Shown here piece after piece: positions 8,456-15,934 of a stretch of DNA of 17,463 bases (positions are counted from its first letter, which is position 1; every line of letters starts with the position of its first letter). Source of the DNA: an uncultured Clostridia bacterium. GTDB lineage: Bacteria; Bacillota; Clostridia; Lachnospirales; CAMVHY01. The notes beneath the pieces are model-generated. The model was not told where the DNA came from. It saw only the letters and a list, made by a program, of their open reading frames with translations, and did not search any database. Made by a program: the position numbers and the translations under genes. The stretch is from the NCBI GenBank assembly GCA_946415665.1, contig CAMKTI010000023.1:1-17463 (forward strand), written 5' to 3'.

Positions 8456-8503
8456 TTTCGGTGGTTACAAAAATTTATATAAACAGTTTTAAGGAGTGAT
8501 TTC

Positions 8504-9802
8504 GTGGATTCAGACAGTTATACAAAACTGGTTCTGTTTTTTTTGTGTTTAGGTTTGTCGTCATTTTTTTCGGCAGCAGAAATAGCTTTTACATCATTAA
8601 ATAAAATCCATTTGAGGAGTATGTTAGATAAAAAAGTAAAAAATGCGGATAAAGTAAAAAAAATATTGGATTCGCCACAAAAATTATTAAACACGGTTTT
8701 AATTGGCAATAATCTTGTAAATACATTAGCATCTACATTGGCAACATCTGTAGTTATAAAATTAAGTAAAAATAATAATGTGATTCTTGCTTTAAGTACA
8801 GCATTTGTAACGTTTTTAATTTTAGTTTTTTCTGAGGTGACACCAAAAAATTTTGCAAATCAAAATCCTGATAAAGTCGCGCTTGGCACAGCAAAAATAA
8901 TTATGTTTTTCGCATGGATTTTGACACCTGTTGTTTTTATGTTAAATCTAGTAACAAATGGATTGTTGATTTTATTTGGAATGAAACAAGAAAAAAAAGT
9001 GCCGGTTGTAACGGAATCAGATTTAAAAACAATTGTAGATGTTGGACATGAAGAAGGTATACTTAAAGTTGATGAAAAAGAAATGATAAATAATGTTTTT
9101 GAATTTGGTTCGTCGACAGCAAAAGATATTATGATTCCGAGAACAGATGTAATTGCAATAAATTTAACGACTGAATATAAAGATATTTTAAATTTATTTA
9201 AGGGTGAAGGTTTATCAAGAATTCCTGTTTATAACGAAAGCATAGATAATATAATTGGAATTTTATATTTAAAAGATCTTGTTTTTAATGCTGATCAAAG
9301 TAATTTTGAGTTAAAAAAATATTTACGAAAGCCATTTTTTACGTATGAATATAAACCTATTGGAGAATTATTTCGAGTTATGCGGGTGAAAAAAATTCCA
9401 ATGGCAATAATTTTAGATGAATATGGTGGAACATCTGGAATTATAACGATAGAGGATTTGGTTGAAGAAATCGTTGGAGATATTTCGGATGAATATGATG
9501 AGAATGAAAAACAGATTGAGCGCATAAAAGAAAATGAGTATATAATTGACGGAAGTACGAAAATAGACGACGTGAACCAGGAATTAAATATTAATTTAAA
9601 ATCAGAAGAGTTTGATTCGATAGGGGGATATTTAATAGGTGTACTTGGATATTTTCCAAAGGCAAACAAAGTCATAAAAACAGATGGTTTAGAATTTATA
9701 GTAGAGTGTGTGGAAAAAAATAGAATAGAAAAAGTTAGGGCGAAACTTATTGATGTTAAATTAAAAGAAAATAATCGTGAAAGCGAAGATAATAAAAATT
9801 AA
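8504..9802 (+). CDS. CNNM/CorC (HlyC, TlyC-like) membrane transport protein
   Basis: This 432-aa protein has the standard three-part build of the CNNM/CorC family. A DUF21 membrane domain covers about 5-165, with FFSAAEIAFTS near 21-31 and SEVTPK at 110-115. A pair of CBS domains follows, the first from about 206 with MIPRTD and SRIPVY, the second ending in LDEYGGTSGI and EDLVEEIVGDI. A C-terminal CorC/HlyC domain carries IDGSTKIDDVN and FDSIGGYL. Members are implicated in Mg2+ and related cation export or tolerance, with the CBS pair binding nucleotides; older names call them hemolysins, though a lytic role is doubtful. The start is GTG 8504 behind AAGGAGT. No terminator is evident after it. 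The gene diverges from murE. Confidence 0.9.
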   Translation: MDSDSYTKLVLFFLCLGLSSFFSAAEIAFTSLNKIHLRSMLDKKVKNADKVKKILDSPQKLLNTVLIGNNLVNTLASTLATSVVIKLSKNNNVILALSTAFVTFLILVFSEVTPKNFANQNPDKVALGTAKIIMFFAWILTPVVFMLNLVTNGLLILFGMKQEKKVPVVTESDLKTIVDVGHEEGILKVDEKEMINNVFEFGSSTAKDIMIPRTDVIAINLTTEYKDILNLFKGEGLSRIPVYNESIDNIIGILYLKDLVFNADQSNFELKKYLRKPFFTYEYKPIGELFRVMRVKKIPMAIILDEYGGTSGIITIEDLVEEIVGDISDEYDENEKQIERIKENEYIIDGSTKIDDVNQELNINLKSEEFDSIGGYLIGVLGYFPKANKVIKTDGLEFIVECVEKNRIEKVRAKLIDVKLKENNRESEDNKN

Positions 9803-9859
9803 CTTTTATTGATAGAAAAAATATGGCAAGAAAAAAATATATAAATATGATAAAACGAC

Positions 9860-9887
9860 TTGGATTTGTAGATTTAAAAAATATAAT
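9860..9887 (+). promoter_or_regulatory. Candidate promoter for the phosphate transporter leader
   Basis: TTGGAT (9860-9865) is 16 bp from a perfect TATAAT (9882-9887). Transcription from here would place the whole hairpin-forming region 9927-10020 in the 5' leader of the cotransporter gene. Confidence 0.45.
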
Positions 9888-9926
9888 AAATTATAATTTA
9901 GGTTAATAAAAAAAATAAAACAGGGA

Positions 9927-10020
9927 GGATGTTGCCGAAAAACATCCAGGAGTTATAAGATCACAAACATAATACGGGAATAAAAGTTTATTTTGTGATT
10001 TTTTTACGGATTTTCGGCAA
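9927..10020 (+). promoter_or_regulatory. Structured leader with mutually exclusive hairpins
   Basis: Three pairings are visible. GGATGTT (9927-9933) pairs with AACATCC (9941-9947). ATCACAAA (9960-9967) pairs with TTTGTGAT (9992-9999), which runs into seven T residues and looks like a weak intrinsic terminator. TTGCCGAAAA (9932-9941) is a perfect 10-bp complement of TTTTCGGCAA (10011-10020). The first and third pairings share 9932-9941 and cannot coexist. The 10011-10020 arm occupies the place where a ribosome site for ATG 10030 would be expected. This is the form of an attenuator or riboswitch-like leader; I do not recognise a known class. Confidence 0.5.
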
Positions 10021-10029
10021 TAAATTTTA

Positions 10030-11697
10030 ATGGGTGATATTAATTATTTTAAAATATTATTTGTTTTTGTTGGCGGCTTAGGTTTGTTGTTATACGGCAT
10101 GCAAATTATGGCAGATGGTTTACAAAAAGTAGCTGGCTCTAAAATGAAAAAAATACTCGAAGCTTTAACACAAAGCAAATTTATGAGCGTAATAGTCGGA
10201 GCGCTTGTGACAGGATTAGTTCATAGTAGCACGGCTGTAACAGTTATGACAGTTGGATTTGTAAATGCAGGATTAATGAATTTATCGCAGACAGTCGGAA
10301 TAATTATGGGAGCAAATATTGGAACGACAGTTACAAGTTGGTTAATTTCGAGTGTTGAATGGCTAGGGATTTTTAGTCCAAGTAATTTAGCTCCGTTATC
10401 AGTTGGAATTGGCGCAGGTATGTTTTTATTTTGCAAAAAAGAAAAATTTAAGCAGACAGGTTTAATAATAACCGGATTTGGAATTTTATTTATGGGCATG
10501 AATCAAATTACTGAGGCATGTGTGCCGTTAAAAGATTTACCGTATATAAAAAATGCTTTTGCCGATATGGGAAAAAATCCATTGTTAGGAATGTTAACAG
10601 GAATAATAGTCACAGCAATTTTACATAGCAGTGCCGCGTCGGTAGGAATTTTGCAGTCGTTGGCAATTTTAAATTTAATCCCATGGAATAGTGCGGTTTA
10701 TATAATAATGGGACAAAATATAGGAACGTGTGTGACGACTTTATTTTCGAGTATTGGAACGTCAAAAAATGCGAAAGCGACGGCATATTTGCATTTGATT
10801 TTTAATTTAATCGGAAGTTTAATTTTTAGTTTTATCGCGATTATATATTTTGTTTTTATAAGACCGGATTTAGGAAATAATTTTGTCGATGCGACACAGA
10901 TAAGTATTATTCACAGCGTATTTAATCTTTCGACGACGTTTTTGCTTTATCCGTTTAGTGATTGGATAATAAAAATTGCTGAGTTTTTAGTAAAAAATAT
11001 AAAAGATGAAGCTGGAGATAGTATTGCACGTTTGGATGTCAGAATTTTAAATAACCCGAATTTTGCTGTTCAGAGTTGTGTCAAAGAAATAATTCGAATG
11101 GGTTACATGGCAGAAAAAAATTTAAAGCTATGTATAAAAATTTTGTTTGAGCCAAAAGAAAATTTGATAAAAGAAATTTTAGAACGCGAAAAACAAATAG
11201 ATATTTTAAGTCATGCGATTATAAAATATCTGGTTAAAATATGTAATATTAATATGGCGCGAAAAGAAAATAAATTTATGACAAAGTTATTTCATACGGT
11301 AAATGATATTGAACGTGTCGGAGATCATTGTGAAAATCTTGCCGAAGTGGCTGAATATTTAAAAGGCGAGGAATTAAGTTTTTTAGCAAAAGAAAAAAAT
11401 GAGTTGCAAGAATTATTTGATTTGACGCTTGAATGTTATGATTCGAGTATAAAAGCGCTGGAGGAAAATAATAAATTGACGGCGCAGAAAACGGTTTTGT
11501 TAGAACAAAAAGTTGACGCACTAGAAAAAAATTTGAGAAATAAAACTATAAGCAGGTTATCGAAAGGAAATTATGAACCAAAATTGAGTGTTGCATTTTT
11601 TGACGCGATTAATAATTTGGAAAGAATTGCTGACCATGCTTTAAATATTTCGCGTGTGGTTTTGAAATATAAAAAGGCAAATAATGGTCAAAATTAA
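10030..11697 (+). CDS. Na+/phosphate cotransporter with C-terminal PhoU-like region
   Basis: The 555-aa protein belongs to the Na/Pi cotransporter family (PF02690 type, YjbB/NptA-like). The membrane half has the family's inverted duplication: HSSTA at 65-69 with GANIGTT at 94-100, and HSSAAS near 199-204 with GQNIGTC near 228-234. From about 345 on, a helical PhoU-like region contains two half-repeats, NDIERVGDHCENLAE near 425 and NNLERIADHALNIS near 528. It probably moves inorganic phosphate across the membrane with Na+; direction and regulation by the PhoU part are inferred. The ATG at 10030 lacks an upstream Shine-Dalgarno; GGGTGAT occurs only after it, within codons 2-3. The leader may therefore govern translation. 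The gene ends at a strong terminator. Confidence 0.9.
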   Translation: MGDINYFKILFVFVGGLGLLLYGMQIMADGLQKVAGSKMKKILEALTQSKFMSVIVGALVTGLVHSSTAVTVMTVGFVNAGLMNLSQTVGIIMGANIGTTVTSWLISSVEWLGIFSPSNLAPLSVGIGAGMFLFCKKEKFKQTGLIITGFGILFMGMNQITEACVPLKDLPYIKNAFADMGKNPLLGMLTGIIVTAILHSSAASVGILQSLAILNLIPWNSAVYIIMGQNIGTCVTTLFSSIGTSKNAKATAYLHLIFNLIGSLIFSFIAIIYFVFIRPDLGNNFVDATQISIIHSVFNLSTTFLLYPFSDWIIKIAEFLVKNIKDEAGDSIARLDVRILNNPNFAVQSCVKEIIRMGYMAEKNLKLCIKILFEPKENLIKEILEREKQIDILSHAIIKYLVKICNINMARKENKFMTKLFHTVNDIERVGDHCENLAEVAEYLKGEELSFLAKEKNELQELFDLTLECYDSSIKALEENNKLTAQKTVLLEQKVDALEKNLRNKTISRLSKGNYEPKLSVAFFDAINNLERIADHALNISRVVLKYKKANNGQN

Positions 11698-11730
11698 TTT
11701 AAAGGTTAATTTGCATGTTTAATAAACGGA

Positions 11731-11771
11731 AAAAATCCGCGACAAAATAAAATTCTGCGCGGATGTTTTTT
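11731..11771 (+). terminator. Rho-independent terminator of the cotransporter gene
   Basis: ATCCGCG (11735-11741) pairs perfectly with CGCGGAT (11758-11764), a GC-rich 7-bp core. Flanking A5 and T6 runs extend the stem with a single bulged G. It is 34 bp past the stop codon and is the most GC-rich hairpin in the window. Confidence 0.85.
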
Positions 11772-11793
11772 GTTTTGTGTTTACTTTATTCTA

Positions 11794-11815
11794 GATATTG
11801 TCTACACGAAAAAAA
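11794..11815 (+). repeat. Left terminal inverted repeat of the IS
   Basis: It begins GATATTGTCTACACGA and matches the reverse complement of 12659-12680 at 19 of 22 positions. Confidence 0.75.
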
Positions 11816-11894
11816 CAATCAACAAGGCAAGAAAAAAAATAATCTATAAAATAAAATGTAACGGAGAAAAATAAAAAAAGGAACAAAAATAAAA

Positions 11895-12657
11895 ATGAAA
11901 GAAAGGATATACTACAGATTTGATGTAAGTGATGCAAAGTGAAAGCTAATAGAACCGCGCCTAACAAGCCAGCCCGGATAATATGCAGGAATAGCTAAAG
12001 ACAATCGGAAGTTTATCAATGCAGTTGGATATTTAAAACATGATCTCCGTAGATGGATTTGCCGCCGGATTATGGCAAGTGGGGTACGGTTCATCAAAGA
12101 TTTATTCGATGGTAACGAAAAGGTATGTGGAAAAAATTATTTGAGGTACCGAAAGGTGATAAAAACTTTGAATGGCTAATGATAGACTCGAGTTATGTGA
12201 AAGCACATCAGCATGCATTCGTGGTTCGCGACAAAAATCAGGCCATATCAAAGATAAACGGTGGCTCAATTCTACAATACACTTAGCCGTCAATGAGCGC
12301 GGTATGTCCACAAAATTTATTTTTATAGAAGAAACACATGCCGGTTGTAAAGAAGCTATTGACTTGATCAAAAATCTCGACGCAAGTTTAGTCTTTGCGG
12401 ATCGTGCCTACGATAATAACAAAATTTTGCCTTATGTTGCTATGCAAAATATAAGACCGATTATTCATCCTAAGCGTAACAGAATTGAACAACGTGATTA
12501 TAATCATAAACTTTATCGCTTTAGATATATTATCAAAAATACTTTCCTTGCTTTTAAATGTTGGCATTTTATTATCATTCGTTATGTTAAAACACTCGAT
12601 GGTTTAGTCGCTTCTATTTATTTCCGTTGTACCTTTATGTATTTGTCATTCTTTTGA
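11895..12657 (+). pseudogene. IS5-family transposase, frameshifted and nonsense-mutated
   Basis: Starting at ATG 11895 the translation reads as an IS5-like transposase, but TGA and TAA interrupt it within the first 30 codons. Later segments continue in other frames: PPDYGKWGTVHQRF and MWKKLFEVPK near 12070-12160, with TAG and TAA at positions expected to be Trp. The catalytic region MIDSSYVKAHQHA follows near 12180, and then from about 12210 a third frame carries the remaining half to 12657. That half includes FADRAYDNN (second Asp), KRNRIEQRDY and KNTFLAFKCW. In the last motif the usual catalytic Glu before Asn-Thr-Phe is Lys. At least two frameshifts, four in-frame stops and a lost DDE residue make it inactive. 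Confidence 0.85.
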
Positions 12658-12658
12658 A

Positions 12659-12680
12659 TTTTTCTCGTGTTGACACTATC
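12659..12680 (-). repeat. Right terminal inverted repeat of the IS
   Basis: Read on the minus strand it begins GATAGTGTCAACACGA, matching the left repeat with three mismatches in 22. Read outward on the plus strand it contains TTGACA at 12670-12675. Confidence 0.75.
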
Positions 12681-12698
12681 TAGAAAGTCATTGATATC
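12670..12698 (+). promoter_or_regulatory. Possible IS-derived hybrid promoter facing gerA
   Basis: A perfect TTGACA in the right IS repeat is followed after 17 bp by GATATC (3 of 6 to TATAAT) in flanking DNA. It points at gerA, whose start is 77 bp further. Outward -35 boxes in IS ends are known to form hybrid promoters; here the -10 is weak. I found no clear sigma-G type promoter in the 12681-12774 gap. Confidence 0.3.
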
Positions 12699-12774
12699 AA
12701 ATTTGTTTTTGCTGAGGAAAAATATTTTTTGAAACTGGGAATAATAATGTAAAAAAAAGCGAAGTGATTTTATT

Positions 12775-14241
12775 TTGTTGGATGATAATCTCGAAAAAAA
12801 TATTAATTTGCTTAAGCAAAATTTTATTGACTGTGGCGATTTTGTAATAAAAAAAATTCCGGTTGGTGGGAAAAAAAATATTTTTTTTTGTGTGGCTTAT
12901 ATAGATATGCTTGTTGATCGTGAATTAATTGATACACAAATAATTACACGTTTGACTCGCAGTTTTTTTTTGTTTTCGGGAAAAAATATTTTTGGCGAAA
13001 TGAAAAATTTTGGGATAACGACGGCGGATTTTAAGGAAGAAAAAGAAATTAATAAAATAAATTTAGAAATTTTGTCTGGCAACACGGTTTTATTATTTGA
13101 CGGATTTGACACAGCGATTATTATTTCGAGCAAGAAATTTCCCGGACGAGGCATTGAAAGTTGTGAAATCGAATCCGTTGTTTACGGCTCGAAAGATTCT
13201 TTTACAGAAAGTATGAGAAAAAATACAGCATTAATCAGGCGAAGAATAAGAGATATAAATCTCAAAATAAAACAAATGCAAATCGGCAAACGAAGCCAAA
13301 CTGATATAGCCATCGTTTTTTTAAAAAATGTTGCGCGAGATGAAATCGTAAATGATTTAATAGATAAACTTGAAAAAATAAATATCGATGCAATTTTGGA
13401 CGTAGGATATTTACAGCAATTTTTGGATATGTCATGGAAATCGATTTTTCCCCAATCACAATTAACTGAGCGGCCAGATAAAAGTGCTTCGGCAATTTTG
13501 GAAGGTAGAATAATAATTATTTGTGATAATTCACCGTTTGTTTTAATTGTGCCAGCGACACTGCCAACTTTTTTTCAATCGTCTGAAGATTATTATGAGC
13601 GATGGCAAATTATGAATTTTTTACGGATTATGAGATATATTGCGGCGATAGTTTCGATTTGTTTGCCAGGATTTTTTTTAGCTTTGAGTTTATATCATCC
13701 GAATATGATTCCGATTGAGTTGGCATTAAAATTAGCGGAAGCAAGAAAAAATGTTCCGTTTTCAAGTTTTTTAGAAATTATAATAATGGAATTAGCATTT
13801 GAATTATTGCGTGAGGCAGGAATTAGATTACCAAATCCGATTGGAAGCACGATAGGAATTGTGGGCGGAATAATTATTGGACAGTCAGCAGTCGAAGCTG
13901 GTTTAGTTAGTCCGATTATAATAATTATTATTGCTTTGACTGCAATTTGTAGTTTTTGTATTCCCAATGCAAGTTTTGTTTCGGCTTTGAGATTATTAAA
14001 ATATTTTATAATTATTTTTTCAGGTTTATTTGGTTTGTTTGGTTTTTTAATCGCGAATTTAATTATTTTGACGCATTTAGTAAGTTTAAAATCTTTTGGA
14101 ATGCCATATTTATATCCGATTGTTTCTGGCGAAGTAAATAATTTTAATGATTTGGAAGATACGTTTTTTAGATTTGTAATTTTTAAAATGAAAAAGAGGC
14201 CGCTGTTTGCGAATCAAAATAAAAATATCAGGCAAAAATGA
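12775..14241 (+). CDS. gerAA: Spore germinant receptor A subunit
   Basis: This 488-aa protein is the A subunit of a Ger-type nutrient receptor in the inner spore membrane. It has a hydrophilic N-terminal domain of about 280 residues with the family signature GSKDSFTESMRKNTALIRRRI-like stretch at 138-158 and QLTERPDK near 234. A membrane domain of about five segments follows from 283, including LREAGIRLPNPIGSTIGIVGG near 343-363 and FGMPYLYP near the end. The A subunit helps set germinant specificity and ion release. Start is TTG 12775 behind a modest GAAGTGAT; the adjacent TTG 12778 is also possible. gerB follows after about 38 bp, so they form an operon. The symbol denotes the family; which paralogue (gerA, gerB or gerK type) cannot be told. 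Confidence 0.93.
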   Translation: MLDDNLEKNINLLKQNFIDCGDFVIKKIPVGGKKNIFFCVAYIDMLVDRELIDTQIITRLTRSFFLFSGKNIFGEMKNFGITTADFKEEKEINKINLEILSGNTVLLFDGFDTAIIISSKKFPGRGIESCEIESVVYGSKDSFTESMRKNTALIRRRIRDINLKIKQMQIGKRSQTDIAIVFLKNVARDEIVNDLIDKLEKINIDAILDVGYLQQFLDMSWKSIFPQSQLTERPDKSASAILEGRIIIICDNSPFVLIVPATLPTFFQSSEDYYERWQIMNFLRIMRYIAAIVSICLPGFFLALSLYHPNMIPIELALKLAEARKNVPFSSFLEIIIMELAFELLREAGIRLPNPIGSTIGIVGGIIIGQSAVEAGLVSPIIIIIIALTAICSFCIPNASFVSALRLLKYFIIIFSGLFGLFGFLIANLIILTHLVSLKSFGMPYLYPIVSGEVNNFNDLEDTFFRFVIFKMKKRPLFANQNKNIRQK

Positions 14242-14279
14242 TTAATTAAAAATAAAATTTTTGTTGGTGAAAAATAAAT

Positions 14280-15296
14280 ATGTCGCTGGGAATTTTTGAA
14301 AACGAAAAAATTTCGATGAGGCAATTGGAAATTTTGCTTGTGGCAAATAATTTAGCTTTAGGTTTAATTTTATTGCCTGAATTATTTTTTAATGGATTTA
14401 TTTTTAATATGTTGTTTTTATTATTTTTTTTGTTTGCAATTGTAATTTTAGATTTTAAATTGATTGAATGGCGAGAAAAAAATTTTTTAAGCGGATATGT
14501 TTTAAAATTTATTTATGGTTTATTGCTAATAAAAATAAGTTTGAGTGCAAGTTTTGAATTAAGTTTATTTATGGAAATCGCAAAAAAATTTATTTTGCCT
14601 GAAACGAATAAATTTATTGTCGGATTAATTTTATTTTTAGCCGGAAATTATTTAGCTTTAAAAGGATATGAAGTTCGCGCGAGATTATGTGAAATTTTGG
14701 TTTGGTTATTAATTTTGCCGTTGATAATTTTTTTTGTCATAAATTTGTTTAGCTTGAAAAAAATTGTTTATGAGGATGAGTTTTTATTTTTTGATTGGAA
14801 AAAAATTTTTGATGGGATATTTATTTTTTCGCAATTGGATTATTTATTTTTGTTGGATTTTTATGATGGAAGAGAAAAAAAAGTTGATAAGAGAAAAATA
14901 TTGCGGGCGGTATTTTTTGTTTGGTTTGTAATATTTGTTTTGATTTATGTCATGCGTTTAAAAATAAATTTTGATATGAGATTAGGAATTTTAAAATTTA
15001 TGAGTTTGACGGATTTGCCCGGAGGATTTATTCAGGGACAAGATTTTTTTGTTATTAGCTTTGTAATTGTTTCGTTTTTTATTTTGTTGGCAGGAAAATT
15101 GTTTTTTATAAAAAAGTTGTTTAGAAATTTGAGTGGTAAAAACGGTGATTTGATTTTGGGTTTGATTTTTGTTTTTAATTTGATTTCGCAAAAAAATTTG
15201 TGGCTGATGATTTGTTTGTTTGGAAGTTTAATTTATTTTTTGTTTTTAAGTTTATTTGTCATGAAAAATATTTTTAGGTCGGGTGATTTAAAATAA
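14280..15296 (+). CDS. gerAB: Spore germinant receptor B subunit
   Basis: This 338-aa integral membrane protein has about ten hydrophobic segments, as in GerAB, which belongs to the amino acid/polyamine/organocation transporter superfamily. It binds the germinant in the receptor complex. Family features are the N-terminal KISMRQLEILL before the first helix, and GYEVRARLCEILVW near 129-142, matching the conserved Arg-Ala-Glu region. The start is ATG 14280 with GGTGA 9 nt upstream. It follows gerA directly and its stop overlaps the region where the C subunit reading frame must begin. The sequence is intact and of slightly short length for the family. Confidence 0.9.
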   Translation: MSLGIFENEKISMRQLEILLVANNLALGLILLPELFFNGFIFNMLFLLFFLFAIVILDFKLIEWREKNFLSGYVLKFIYGLLLIKISLSASFELSLFMEIAKKFILPETNKFIVGLILFLAGNYLALKGYEVRARLCEILVWLLILPLIIFFVINLFSLKKIVYEDEFLFFDWKKIFDGIFIFSQLDYLFLLDFYDGREKKVDKRKILRAVFFVWFVIFVLIYVMRLKINFDMRLGILKFMSLTDLPGGFIQGQDFFVISFVIVSFFILLAGKLFFIKKLFRNLSGKNGDLILGLIFVFNLISQKNLWLMICLFGSLIYFLFLSLFVMKNIFRSGDLK

Positions 15297-15826
15297 AAGG
15301 CTTAAAAATTTTTTTTTGGTGCGTAATTTTTTTTGTAATTATATTTTTTGGCGGCAAAGATTTAGTTGAGTTAGAAAACAGAAATTTTGTAATCGCGATT
15401 GGGTTGGATAAAAATAAAAAAAATGATTTTGAATTAGATATTTTGGAAAGTGATTTTAATTTTTTTGATAAGGAAAATAATGATAATGAAAAAAATGTGA
15501 AAGTCGGAATCGGAAAAAATTTTGCTAGTGCGATTAAAAAAATTGAGGAAAAGTCGGAAAAAAAAATTTATCTTGGGCACGCGCAAATAATTTTTATGGC
15601 AAATAAATTTAAGCAGGATAGATTTTTGTCAAAAAAAATAATTAATGAGCTGGCAAAAAAAAATTTTGTTAATCAGAAAATAAAAATTATGTTTGTCGAC
15701 GCGCCAAAAAAAATAATTTGCCAAAAATTTGATTCGAAATCTATTTATTTTATAAGAAACAAATCTCATAGCAAAAAATTTATTACACTCCATGATTTAT
15801 ACGAAAAAATTAATGTTGGAAGCTAA
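15293..15826 (+). CDS. Truncated GerC-like germinant receptor subunit
   Basis: The frame encodes the N-terminal domain of a Ger(x)C protein. It has a hydrophobic export signal, then ELENRNFVIAIGLDK, typical of the start of the mature family, and KIYLGHAQIIFMAN, matching the conserved Gly-His segment. It stops after about 177 aa, whereas full GerC lipoproteins are about 360-400, so the C-terminal domains are missing. The lipobox Cys is also absent: the sequence after the hydrophobic stretch reads FFGGKDL where SGC is usual. No ATG, GTG or TTG occurs between the in-frame TGA at 15284 and TTG 15404, which is past the signal. GGGTGAT at 15281-15287 would place an ATA at 15293 as start, overlapping the gerB stop; ATT 15308 is an alternative. 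It may be a decaying gene or a minimal C subunit. Confidence 0.6.
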   Translation: MKGLKIFFWCVIFFVIIFFGGKDLVELENRNFVIAIGLDKNKKNDFELDILESDFNFFDKENNDNEKNVKVGIGKNFASAIKKIEEKSEKKIYLGHAQIIFMANKFKQDRFLSKKIINELAKKNFVNQKIKIMFVDAPKKIICQKFDSKSIYFIRNKSHSKKFITLHDLYEKINVGS

Positions 15827-15853
15827 ATTTTGTTTAAAAAAATATTTTTTCTC

Positions 15854-15882
15854 TTGACATAAATTTTTCTATGTGTTAAAAT
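15854..15882 (+). promoter_or_regulatory. Near-consensus sigma-A promoter
   Basis: A perfect TTGACA (15854-15859) lies 17 bp from TAAAAT (15877-15882, 5 of 6). It is the best promoter in the window and sits about 50 bp before the ribosome site of the repeat-protein gene. Expression should be vegetative and strong, unlike that expected for the upstream germination genes. Confidence 0.8.
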
Positions 15883-15934
15883 AAATTTGTGTTTAAATTA
15901 AATATTATTTTTTTATCAAAAAGGAGTGTTTGCT

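Larger units (their letters stand above)
11794..12680 (+). mobile_element. Decayed IS5-family (IS427-like) insertion sequence
   Basis: The 887-bp element is bounded by imperfect terminal inverted repeats that agree at 19 of the outer 22 bases. The flanks read TA on each side inside a TCTAGA-like context, consistent with insertion into CTAG and TA duplication as seen for many IS427-group elements. The exact ends could shift by a few bases because the junction is palindromic. It is richer in G+C than its surroundings. The single transposase gene is broken in several ways. It lies between the cotransporter terminator and gerA. Confidence 0.8.

Noticed and set aside
9823..9906. A 27-codon frame starting at ATG 9823 between the CorC-like gene and the cotransporter
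   Set aside because: It has no ribosome binding site, is mostly Lys, Asn, Ile and Tyr as expected by chance in AT-rich DNA, and overlaps the candidate cotransporter promoter.
9927..10020. Assignment of the cotransporter leader to a named riboswitch (fluoride, preQ1, ZTP, yybP-ykoY, c-di-GMP)
   Set aside because: None of the conserved core motifs I know for these classes are present; only the alternative pairings are supported.
11895..12100. TGA and TAG as sense codons (TGA at an expected Trp) in the transposase
   Set aside because: TGA, TAA and TAG all interrupt the frame, frameshifts are present too, and other genes here use TGG for Trp and end properly with TGA (for example gerA), so the standard code holds and this is a pseudogene.
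13956..14141. A 61-codon frame inside gerA on the same strand
   Set aside because: It is an out-of-frame shadow of the gerA membrane region, rich in Phe and Tyr from T-rich codons.
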